Positions 1 through 6,030 of a stretch of DNA of 10,433 nucleotides are shown here, piece after piece. How positions within the stretch are numbered: position 1 is the stretch's first letter; every line of letters begins with the position of its first letter. The notes under the pieces are model-generated. The model did not search any database. It saw only the letters and a program-made list of their open reading frames with translations, and was not told the DNA's origin. The DNA is taken from contig CAYSLA010000120.1 in the NCBI GenBank assembly GCA_964431685.1, positions 1 through 10,433 on the forward strand. The letters are read 5' to 3'. The translations under genes and the position numbers were made by a program. Source of the DNA: CAYSLA01 sp964431685. GTDB taxonomy: Bacteria; Armatimonadota; UBA5829.

Positions 1-154
1 GCCGCCGCGCGTGCTGTCCCGACTGCGGAGCATAGGTTAGTCGCGTAAGACCCCTTTGATATCCACAAGCATCGCTGCGGATAGAGCCGGCTCTCGCCGC
101 TGTTCATTCCGCACATTGGCGCACTCTGCATCAAAACACCATCACGGGCTGAAC
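1..154. other. Non-coding or unrecognised upstream stretch
   Basis: I see no gene here. Short open frames run in from the left edge (one plus-strand frame is open for about 15 codons and stops at 46-48; a minus-strand frame is open to the edge), but none gives a recognisable protein or a ribosome binding site. It is probably the intergenic space upstream of the regulator gene, possibly with the end of a neighbouring gene. Confidence 0.4.
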
Positions 155-199
155 ACCTCCCCCTTTCGCCCTCCGTTTCGGAGGGGGTAAGGGGGAGGT
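155..199. repeat. G/C-rich near-perfect palindrome (hairpin)
   Basis: Two nested stems are visible. An 11-bp perfect outer stem pairs ACCTCCCCCTT (155-165) with AAGGGGGAGGT (189-199). A 7-bp inner stem pairs CCCTCCG (169-175) with CGGAGGG (179-185) around a TTT loop, with a small internal bulge between the stems. No U-tract follows on the plus strand. It sits just upstream of the operon promoter. It could terminate incoming transcription, or be a copy of a dispersed palindromic element; its C5/G5 arms resemble small repeats common in environmental genomes. Whether it is dispersed cannot be judged from one window. Confidence 0.6.
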
Positions 200-214
200 T
201 GTGGCCTGCAGGGC

Positions 215-243
215 TTGACAATGTAATATCTTTACAGTATGAT
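215..243 (+). promoter_or_regulatory. Sigma70-type promoter of the sugar operon
   Basis: A perfect -35 hexamer TTGACA (215-220) is separated by exactly 17 bp from a five-of-six -10 hexamer TATGAT (238-243). Transcription should begin near base 250, leaving a leader of about 47 nt before the ATG at 297. This placement also argues against the upstream GTG at 252 as the start codon, because it would lie at the transcript 5' end. The palindrome at 222-236 lies inside the spacer, so a bound protein would block RNA polymerase. Confidence 0.75.
222..236. promoter_or_regulatory. Operator candidate, TGTAA-N5-TTACA
   Basis: TGTAA (222-226) and TTACA (232-236) are perfect inverted half-sites separated by five bases, lying between the -35 and -10 hexamers. 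TGTA...TACA palindromes of about this size are known for HexR, a member of the same RpiR/SIS family as the first gene of this operon. I infer autoregulation, with a sugar phosphate bound by the SIS domain as effector. A chance 5-bp inverted repeat cannot be excluded. Confidence 0.5.
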
Positions 244-296
244 GTTGTGTAGTGCAAGGTCTTTACGCAGTAAAACGCGGCGCTCTGGGGAAGAAC

Positions 297-1187
297 ATGG
301 CAGGTAGACTACACACACATATACCGGACTCAGCAAAAGGTACGTGCTTCTCGCGAATACAGAGCATGGCGGCTACTGGCAGGAACAGTGCGGCTGCGAT
401 ATCTGCATTCGTCCTCAAGAATCCGGAGAAGGTGTTGGCAATGACGCTGGCGGAGCTGTCCGCGAGCGTTGGCACAAGCGTCGCCAGCATCAGCCGCTTC
501 TGCAATATGCTGGGCTACAAGAACTACAGGGCATTTCAGATAGACCTCACCGCGTCGCTTGCGGGCAGCGTGTCACTGGTTTCGGATTTCTTCAGCGCAG
601 ATGACGACCCATCCACTGTGATAAGCCGGGTGTTCGAGATTAATCGCCAGGGGCTCGCGGACACGGAGGCCCTCATCAACCGCAAGGCGCTGATCGAGGT
701 CGCCCGTATGATAGTGGATGCGCGCAGACTGTGTCTGGTTGGAGTTGGCGGGTCCGGTCTGGCCGCCAGAACTGGCGCAATGAGGCTCGCCAGCCTTGGA
801 ATCACCACCAATGCCATCACGGACCCCTACGAAGGGCTCCTTACGCTGTCGTCGGCGACTCCACAGGATGTGGTATTTGGAGTAAGCCATACGGGCAGGA
901 GCGGGATGGTCATAGACCTACTTGATCTCGCTCGGCAGAAGGGCGCAAGAACGGTAGGGCTTACGAACTACTCCGACTCGATTCTGGCGAGAAAGAGCGA
1001 AGTAGCACTGGTGACGTCATTTAGAGAACGCAGGATTAACGCCGCTGTGTCATCGTCGAGCATCCAGCAGATTTGTGTTCTGGAAGCCATATACTTCCTC
1101 ATTGCTCACTTGCAGGGTTCGGCGGTGGAACCACACGTCCTCGAAATCGAGGACAATGCCGAGAGGGTAATTCGAAGGAAAGGTTAG
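297..1187 (+). CDS. MurR/RpiR-family transcriptional regulator (HTH + SIS)
   Basis: This is a 296-residue DNA-binding regulator of the RpiR family, which sense phosphorylated sugars. From the ATG start, an N-terminal helix-turn-helix domain spans roughly residues 20-90, with the recognition part near 50-80 (TLAELSASVGTSVASISRFC, then GYKNYRAFQ). A SIS sugar-phosphate-binding domain spans about 110-250, with the GVGGSG turn at about 149-154 and SHTGRSG at 197-203, both typical ligand-loop motifs. I prefer the ATG at 297, preceded by GGGGA at 287-291, over the GTG at 252, which coincides with the predicted transcription start. The gene ends 23 bp before the RuBisCO-like gene, so it probably heads the operon and controls it, including itself, through the palindrome at 222-236. 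The ligand is not predictable; a ketose phosphate made by the downstream kinase is a reasonable guess. Confidence 0.9.
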   Translation: MAGRLHTHIPDSAKGTCFSRIQSMAATGRNSAAAISAFVLKNPEKVLAMTLAELSASVGTSVASISRFCNMLGYKNYRAFQIDLTASLAGSVSLVSDFFSADDDPSTVISRVFEINRQGLADTEALINRKALIEVARMIVDARRLCLVGVGGSGLAARTGAMRLASLGITTNAITDPYEGLLTLSSATPQDVVFGVSHTGRSGMVIDLLDLARQKGARTVGLTNYSDSILARKSEVALVTSFRERRINAAVSSSSIQQICVLEAIYFLIAHLQGSAVEPHVLEIEDNAERVIRRKG

Positions 1188-1210
1188 ACTAAGCAAACAG
1201 GGGGACCTCA

Positions 1211-2179
1211 ATGTACGATTCTTACTACAACCCGGAGATTTTCGTCCAGACATTCGACGGGATCGACCGCGACAAGTATGTGGTGGCCACATACTACATG
1301 GATGACTGCCTTCCAGGAGAAGACTTCATCGACCATTTTGCTCTGGTGCAGGCTATGGCCCTCGAAGGTTCGACGGGCACCTGGGAAAAGGTTGAAGAAG
1401 ACACCGCCGAGATGCGGGACATCTACTCCAGCAAACTGGTAGGCTACTTCGAGATCCCTACNNNNNNNNNNNNNNNNNNNNNNNNNNNNNNNNNNNNNNN
1501 NNNNNNNNNNNNNNNNNNNNNNNNNNNNNNNNNNNNNNNNNNNNNNNNNNNNNNNNNNNNNGAACGCGCATACAAAGCTATCGACGCTGGAGCCAACGGT
1601 CTTCTGATCACGCACTCCGTCGGGCTCGGCGCTCTTCGTGAGATCACCGAGGACCCGAAGATCAACATCCCGGTAATGCTGCACGCATCACACATGATCG
1701 CTCAGATGAAGAGCGTGTCTTGGCCGGTCAACGCGAAACTGTGCCGGCTCTGCGGCGCGGACCTGATGCTCACGCCCACGATGTGGTCATCAATACCGAT
1801 GGTCAGTCTGGAAGAAGGAATCCGGACGAGCCATATGCAGCTCGCTCCTCTGGGCCACATAAAGCCAACATTCGCGATGCCGTGCGCGGGCGTCTATCCC
1901 GGACTTGCTCCCATATTGATCGGCGAGTATGGCACCGACATAGTAATACCGGCTGGCGGCGGAATGCTAGGTCATCCGGATGGATACACCGCGGGCGCGA
2001 AGTCGTGGCAGCAGGCGATCGCCGCGGCGATGTCTGACGAGCCGTTCATCGAGTTCGCCAAACGGCCGGAGAACCAGGAGCTTCGACGGGCCATCTGGAA
2101 GTGGGGCTACCTGGAGAGACCGAAGAGCCCCTGGCTGCGAGTCGCACCGAAGTTCCATCCTAAGCATATGGAGCTGTAG
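1211..2179 (+). CDS. RuBisCO-like protein (form IV type), interrupted by assembly gap
   Basis: The N-terminal 83 residues carry the RuBisCO large-subunit signature, with an acidic residue before STGTW (E52, then residues 54-58). The C-terminal 205 residues after the gap match the TIM barrel: ERAYKAIDAGANGLLI, a HASH motif where RuBisCO has its catalytic His-Arg, AMPCAGVYPG, and AGGGMLGHPDGYTAGA, the double-glycine phosphate site plus the family HPDG signature. The loop-6 region reads LTPTMWSSIP, with no obvious catalytic lysine, so carbon fixation is unlikely. Known RuBisCO-like proteins enolise or isomerise methylthioribulose-type 1-phosphates, or cleave 3-oxo-isoapionate phosphate. Comparison with family members suggests about 140-160 residues are missing, including the KPKxG and carbamylated-lysine motifs. 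Ribosome binding site AGGGGGA (1199-1205). It precedes a sugar kinase, consistent with a phosphorylated substrate. The exact reaction is unknown. Confidence 0.85.
   Translation: MYDSYYNPEIFVQTFDGIDRDKYVVATYYMDDCLPGEDFIDHFALVQAMALEGSTGTWEKVEEDTAEMRDIYSSKLVGYFEIPXXXXXXXXXXXXXXXXXXXXXXXXXXXXXXXXXXERAYKAIDAGANGLLITHSVGLGALREITEDPKINIPVMLHASHMIAQMKSVSWPVNAKLCRLCGADLMLTPTMWSSIPMVSLEEGIRTSHMQLAPLGHIKPTFAMPCAGVYPGLAPILIGEYGTDIVIPAGGGMLGHPDGYTAGAKSWQQAIAAAMSDEPFIEFAKRPENQELRRAIWKWGYLERPKSPWLRVAPKFHPKHMEL
1462..1561. other. Assembly gap of 100 Ns inside the RuBisCO-like gene
   Basis: The run is exactly 100 Ns, the conventional placeholder for a scaffold gap of unknown size. The flanks encode RuBisCO-family segments normally about 150 residues apart, so the real missing sequence is probably 400-500 bp. 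The flanking frames agree across it, as would any missing length that leaves remainder 1 on division by 3. The apparent 322-residue protein length is therefore not meaningful. Confidence 0.95.
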
Positions 2180-2239
2180 GCAGAAAGAAGGAGTATAGGA
2201 CCTGTGCGTCGTATGGGTCTTATACTCCATTCTACTGCC
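2179..2239 (+). other. Long imperfect RNA hairpin between RuBisCO-like gene and kinase gene
   Basis: A 24-nt arm (2179-2202) is complementary to 2216-2239 at 19 of 24 positions, around a 13-nt loop. The inner 13 bp (GGAGTATAGGACC against 2216-2228) is perfect except for one G-U pair. It fills the space from the RuBisCO-like stop codon to the AGGTGA ribosome binding site (2240-2245) of the next gene. No T-run follows, so simple Rho-independent termination is unlikely. Transcript stabilisation, processing, or control of kinase translation are possible roles. Confidence 0.7.
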
Positions 2240-2251
2240 AGGTGACAGACG

Positions 2252-3730
2252 ATGGGTGCTGCAAAACGATTTCTTGCATTTGATATTGGCGCGTCAAGTG
2301 GGCGCGCCATCTCAGGTGAATGGGACGGCAGGCGCCTTGCCTGCGAGGATATCTATCGATTTCCGAACGACCCAGTGCAGGTACATGGATGCCTGCACTG
2401 GGATATCCTCCGCCTCTTTCACGAAGTGCGTCAAGGCCTGCTGAAGTACACTGGCTTGCACGGCAACACGGTGGACGCCATAGGTTTGGACACCTGGGGA
2501 GTCGACTTTGGCCTGTTCGATGCCACAGGCTATCTGTTGGGAAACCCGCTTCACCACAGAGACTCAGGATTTGCCGGAGTCGCGGAGAAGCTAAAGGCTC
2601 TGGTTGGCGGGTATGAGCTCTACTCCCAGACTGGGGTCATGATAGAGCAGGTCTGCACCGCTACTCAGCTTTATGCCCTGGCTAGAGCTGGGTCATCCCA
2701 CCTCGGGGCCGCCAAGGGCTTGCTGATGGTTCCGAGCATTCTGAACTACTTCTTGACAGGCCAGTTCGTGGATGAGTTCTCCAGTATTTCCAACACCGGC
2801 CTCGTAGGCTACCGCGACAGAACGCCTCTGACCGGGTTTCTTGAGAAAATGGGTGTGGACTCTGGACTGGTTCCGGATACCGTGGCGCCGGGAAGTGTCC
2901 TGGGAGAGCTGTTGCCCGCACTCAAGCACGACACCGGATTGACTTCCGCCCCAGTTATCGCTTGCGCCACCCACGACTCCGCGAGTGCGGTCATTTCGGT
3001 GCCCGCGGACGACAAAACGAACTGGGCCTTTCTGAGCTGCGGAACCTGGTCGGTACTTGGGGTAGAGACTGGCGAACCAGTCACGAGCCGCGAAAGCTAT
3101 GACGCCGGGCTCACGACCGCGGCCACAGCCGACGGTAAGTTCATGACTCGCATGAATGTCACTGGGTTGTGGATAGTGCAGGAAATGCGGCGGCTCTGGC
3201 GGCAGGCCGGGGATGCGATGGAGTTCGGACACATGGTCGATGTGGCTGAGTGCGCAACGCAGTTCACTGCGGTTATTGACGTAGCTGACCCGATGTTCAT
3301 CAATCCGCCGGATATGCTTGACGCGATACTGGGCTATCTGAAAGGAACCGGTCAGTTGCTGCCGAACAACAGGGGTGAGATGCTGCGTGTCGTTTTTGAG
3401 AGTATGGCACTGAACTACCGGCGGCAGATCGAGACCATCTCTCGCGTGACTGGCTCCTCTGTAGAGGTTCTTCACGTTGTCGGCGGCGGGGCCAGAAACA
3501 GGTTATTGTGCCAACTGACTGCCAATGCACTGGGCATTCCGGTGCTGGCCGGGCCGGTCGAGGCAACTGCGATGGGCAATATGCTGATACAGATTATGGC
3601 TTCGGGCGAGGCGCACTCGGTCGATGAGGGAAGGATGCTGCTGCGGCCTTCGTTCGATGTTACCGAGTATGCGCCTCAAGACACGAACACTTGGGACGAG
3701 GCGTACGCGAGTTACCTCAACACTATATAA
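2252..3730 (+). CDS. rhaB: Rhamnulokinase-family FGGY carbohydrate kinase
   Basis: The 492-residue length matches E. coli RhaB closely. The gene encodes a cytoplasmic FGGY-family kinase that would transfer phosphate from ATP to the C1 hydroxyl of a ketose. Visible motifs are the N-terminal phosphate loop AFDIGASSGRA (9-19), a substrate-region HHRDS (101-105), the catalytic-base motif ATHDSASAV (D242, equivalent to the catalytic Asp of RhaB), SCGTWSVLG (262-270), and the adenosine-site motif VVGGGARNRLL (409-419) followed by AGPVEATAMGN. Start ATG 2252 has AGGTGA at 2240-2245. RhaB usually reads HYRDSR where this protein has HHRDSG, so the substrate may differ from L-rhamnulose; L-fuculose or a 5-deoxyketose are alternatives. 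Its partner isomerase is the next gene, but no rhamnulose-1-phosphate aldolase is present in the window. Confidence 0.88.
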   Translation: MGAAKRFLAFDIGASSGRAISGEWDGRRLACEDIYRFPNDPVQVHGCLHWDILRLFHEVRQGLLKYTGLHGNTVDAIGLDTWGVDFGLFDATGYLLGNPLHHRDSGFAGVAEKLKALVGGYELYSQTGVMIEQVCTATQLYALARAGSSHLGAAKGLLMVPSILNYFLTGQFVDEFSSISNTGLVGYRDRTPLTGFLEKMGVDSGLVPDTVAPGSVLGELLPALKHDTGLTSAPVIACATHDSASAVISVPADDKTNWAFLSCGTWSVLGVETGEPVTSRESYDAGLTTAATADGKFMTRMNVTGLWIVQEMRRLWRQAGDAMEFGHMVDVAECATQFTAVIDVADPMFINPPDMLDAILGYLKGTGQLLPNNRGEMLRVVFESMALNYRRQIETISRVTGSSVEVLHVVGGGARNRLLCQLTANALGIPVLAGPVEATAMGNMLIQIMASGEAHSVDEGRMLLRPSFDVTEYAPQDTNTWDEAYASYLNTI

Positions 3731-3778
3731 TGTCACTTGCGAGCACCAGACCGCGTGGCTAGCAGGGTTGTTTTGCGT

Positions 3779-3807
3779 AGGAACTCCCCAAAATCAGGGG
3801 GCTTCCT
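3779..3807 (+). other. Hairpin downstream of the kinase gene
   Basis: The arm AGGAACTCCCC (3779-3789) pairs with GGGGGCTTCCT (3797-3807) across a 7-nt A-rich loop, with one mismatch and one G-U pair. It lies 48 bp after the kinase stop. No U-tract follows, so it may be a weak or Rho-assisted terminator, or a mRNA 3'-end stabiliser splitting the operon into two expression units. Confidence 0.45.
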
Positions 3808-3821
3808 CAGGAAATTATATG

Positions 3822-3882
3822 ATGTCATTCCGACCGGCAGGGAGGAATCTCGGGGGATTTCTCCCGCTGGTCGAAATGACAT
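3822..3882. repeat. Long inverted repeat carrying a GTCATTCCGA end
   Basis: The arms at 3822-3849 and 3856-3882 are near-complements (about 27 nt, a few mismatches and one bulge) around a 6-nt loop. Both ends read ATGTCATT inward. Palindromes with TGTCATTCCGA...GGAATCT are, to my knowledge, a common class of dispersed small repeat in environmental bacterial genomes, so this is probably a MITE-like insertion. It ends 8 bp before the AGGAGG ribosome binding site of the isomerase gene, so the transcribed hairpin could influence that gene's translation or mark a transcript boundary. Confidence 0.6.
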
Positions 3883-3903
3883 GCCGGCTTAGGAGGAAAC
3901 AGG

Positions 3904-4887
3904 ATGTTAGGAAAGAACAAGCTTGGCGCGTGCCTGCCGACCTTCGGCTCGTGCGCGGACAGGTACTGCCTGTCGGGATACGGCGGAGGCGGAACGACGA
4001 TGGAAGAGATGCTCGACCTGGCGACTCAGGTCGAGGAACTCGATGGCCTGGAGATTGTGGGCAACTGGCACGTAAACGACGACAACATTGAGGCAGTCAA
4101 GAGGCTCTTCGCCGACCGCAATCTCGAGATATCAATGGTCGTGCCGGATCTCTGGACTCAGGCGAAGTGGGGAAAGGGCAGCCTGGCAAGTCACGACGCC
4201 GACACGCGCAGAGCCGCTATCGCCGAAGTCAAGAAGTCAATGGACTGGGCTGCGGGCGTTGGATGCAGTTACGTTGATGTCTGGCCCGGTCAGGACGGGT
4301 TTGACTACCCGCTGCAGGCGAACTTCACGGAAGCCTGGAGATGGCTGAAGGATGGGATCGTGGAGTGCGCGGCGCATCGTGCGGACGTGAAGGTGCTCGT
4401 AGAGTACAAGCTCAAGGAGCCGCGCACACACTGCTACATAAACAGCGCGGCAAAGACTGTTCTGTTGCTGGAGGGAACAACAAATACGGGGGGACTGCTC
4501 GACATCGGCCACTCGATGGCCGCCGGCGAGAACATTGCCGAAGCCGCGGCTCTGCTGGCCGAGTTCGGGTATCTGGACTACCTGCACCTGAACGACAACT
4601 ACCGCACGTGGGACGACGACATGATGCTGGCCTCAGTCAACATACCCGAGACTCTGGAGCTTGTTTACTGGCTGAGGAAGCTCAACTACGGCGGATGGCT
4701 CACGCTCGACATCTTCCCTTACCGCGAAGACAAGATACCGGTGGTGCGTAACTGCTTCGCATGGCTGAAGACTCTATACGCAGCGGTCGATCGTGTCGGA
4801 TTGTGCAGAATCGACGAAGTGGTAGGTGGTGCGGATGCCAACGAGTCCGTGGCGCTGGTTCGAGAGATGCTGACCGGAGGTAAGTGA
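3904..4887 (+). CDS. TIM-barrel sugar isomerase, RhaI-like (xylose-isomerase-like fold)
   Basis: This 327-residue protein belongs to the xylose-isomerase-like TIM-barrel superfamily (sugar isomerases and epimerases). Candidate metal ligands at barrel strand ends are E167 in LVEYK, D200 in LLDIGHS, H228 in LHLNDN, and D269 in LTLDIFP. The E-D-H-D set, the EYK motif and the DDDMMLASVNIPETLEL stretch resemble the Pseudomonas stutzeri/Firmicutes-type L-rhamnose isomerase (RhaI), in spacing as well. Its likely job is aldose-ketose interconversion with a divalent metal, giving the ketose for the upstream RhaB-like kinase. It is shorter than RhaI (about 430 residues), so an epimerase or an isomerase of another deoxy- or pentose sugar is possible. 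Start is ATG 3904 with a perfect AGGAGG at 3891-3896. The next start codon follows its stop by one base, showing tight coupling to the first URO-D-like gene. Confidence 0.8.
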   Translation: MLGKNKLGACLPTFGSCADRYCLSGYGGGGTTMEEMLDLATQVEELDGLEIVGNWHVNDDNIEAVKRLFADRNLEISMVVPDLWTQAKWGKGSLASHDADTRRAAIAEVKKSMDWAAGVGCSYVDVWPGQDGFDYPLQANFTEAWRWLKDGIVECAAHRADVKVLVEYKLKEPRTHCYINSAAKTVLLLEGTTNTGGLLDIGHSMAAGENIAEAAALLAEFGYLDYLHLNDNYRTWDDDMMLASVNIPETLELVYWLRKLNYGGWLTLDIFPYREDKIPVVRNCFAWLKTLYAAVDRVGLCRIDEVVGGADANESVALVREMLTGGK

Positions 4888-4888
4888 G

Positions 4889-6004
4889 ATGACTTCGCGA
4901 GAGAGGTTTCTAAAGACACTGAGTTTTGAGCAGGTAGACATCCCCTGGACAAGAGCGTACGCGGGAATATGGGCTGAGACCGAGGAGATCTGGCGAACTC
5001 AAGGGTACGAGGGGCCGGAAGTGGGTTGGAGCGACGAAGGAGCACATACGCGATTCGCTCTGGATAGTATTGTCCGAATAGATCCCTGGTATGGCCCGGT
5101 ACCCGAATTTGAGTATCAGTTGGTCGAAGAAGACGAGCAGACCAGACTCTACGTCAACCACGAAGGCATCCTGATGCGCGAGTTCAAACAGCACACTGAC
5201 ACCAGCATGCCGCAGTTTGTGAAATTCCCAGTGGAAACGGCCGCGGAGTTTGAGTCTTTCGCCGCTGAAAGACTGGCTCTGCACGCCGATCAGAGGCTGT
5301 CGGAGAAATGGAAGCAGAGGGTCGCCAACGTTAACGCGGCGCGCGAAGATGAACACCCGAAGATGTGCTGGGCGGATCGCTGGGGCGGATTCTTCGGTTC
5401 TCTGCGCAATATGATGGGCCTTGAGAACCTGTGCTGTGCGTTCTACGATCAGCCTGAGCTGGTCGAGCGCATGATGGAGGAACGCGCTGAGGCGATAATT
5501 CGGATCACTGAAGAGGTCATGAAGTATACCTCCTTCGACGTCTTCTGGTTCTGGGAAGACATGGCTTACAATCACGCTTCTCTGATCGATCCCAAGCTCT
5601 ACCGCAAGTTTGCACTGAAGCACTACAAGCGCGTGTGCGACTGGCTCAAGAGCAAAGGCGTCAAGCATATTGGCCTGGACAGCGACGGCAACATCTGGGA
5701 ACTGATCCCAATCTGGCTGGACGCCGGACTCACGCAGCTCTGGCCATTCGAGGTGCAATCCGGGATGGACGTGGTGAAGGTTCGCAAGGAGTTTGGACGA
5801 GACCTGGCAATCCTGGGCGGAATCGACAAGCGGAGCCTGATAGAAGGTGGAGAAGCAATGCGGCACGAAGTCGACCGTGTGATGCCGCTGGTGGAACAGG
5901 GCGGGTATATACCCGAGCTGGATCACAGCGTTCCGCCCGACGTGTCCTGGCCCAATTTCGTCGAATACGTGGAGTATCTGAAGAGTCGTCTGGGCAGAGG
6001 CTAG
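4889..6004 (+). CDS. URO-D-superfamily protein, first copy
   Basis: A 371-residue member of the uroporphyrinogen decarboxylase superfamily, which includes heme-pathway decarboxylases and cobamide-linked methyltransferases. Seen in sequence: N-terminal MTSRERFLKTLSFEQVDIPW (the usual family opening), WADRWGGFFGSLRNMMG (161-177), FWFWEDMAYNHASLIDP (219-235), GLDSDGNI (262-269), LAILGGIDKRSL (307-318) and a C-terminal LDHSVPPDVSW (344-354). These follow the barrel-strand order of the family. The HxC...C zinc motif of methyltransferases such as MtaA is not seen, and heme-type UroD substrate residues are not evident, so neither methyl transfer nor heme synthesis should be assumed. Ribosome binding site GGAGG (4876-4880) lies inside the isomerase coding end, so translation is probably coupled. 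Many such paralogues sit in carbohydrate loci of environmental bacteria with unknown function. Confidence 0.85.
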   Translation: MTSRERFLKTLSFEQVDIPWTRAYAGIWAETEEIWRTQGYEGPEVGWSDEGAHTRFALDSIVRIDPWYGPVPEFEYQLVEEDEQTRLYVNHEGILMREFKQHTDTSMPQFVKFPVETAAEFESFAAERLALHADQRLSEKWKQRVANVNAAREDEHPKMCWADRWGGFFGSLRNMMGLENLCCAFYDQPELVERMMEERAEAIIRITEEVMKYTSFDVFWFWEDMAYNHASLIDPKLYRKFALKHYKRVCDWLKSKGVKHIGLDSDGNIWELIPIWLDAGLTQLWPFEVQSGMDVVKVRKEFGRDLAILGGIDKRSLIEGGEAMRHEVDRVMPLVEQGGYIPELDHSVPPDVSWPNFVEYVEYLKSRLGRG

Positions 6005-6030
6005 AGCACAGCTTGCGGGGAGGCGCGATT

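Noticed and set aside
1..154. End of an upstream coding sequence at the left edge
   Set aside because: Open stretches are too short and match nothing I recognise, so no gene can be supported.
252..296. GTG start at 252 adding 15 residues to the regulator
   Set aside because: It coincides with the predicted transcription start and has no ribosome binding site; ATG 297 has one and gives a normal family length.
1211..2179. True CO2-fixing RuBisCO
   Set aside because: The visible catalytic positions after the gap are substituted and no phosphoribulokinase or AMP-pathway gene is nearby; a RuBisCO-like role fits better.
2693..3475. 260-codon minus-strand frame opposite the kinase
   Set aside because: It is a shadow of a strongly conserved RhaB-like coding sequence in high-G+C DNA.
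2252..4887. Complete classical L-rhamnose pathway
   Set aside because: No RhaD aldolase, RhaA of the classical length, or rhamnose transporter is present; only kinase and a RhaI-like isomerase are seen.
4910..5926. 338-codon minus-strand open frame opposite the first URO-D-like gene
   Set aside because: The opposite strand carries a clear conserved family protein; the antisense translation shows no recognisable domain and no good start signal.
5635..6030. N-terminal extension of the second URO-D-like protein
   Set aside because: It overlaps the first URO-D-like gene out of frame, is Arg-rich nonsense, and ATG 6031 has a good ribosome binding site.
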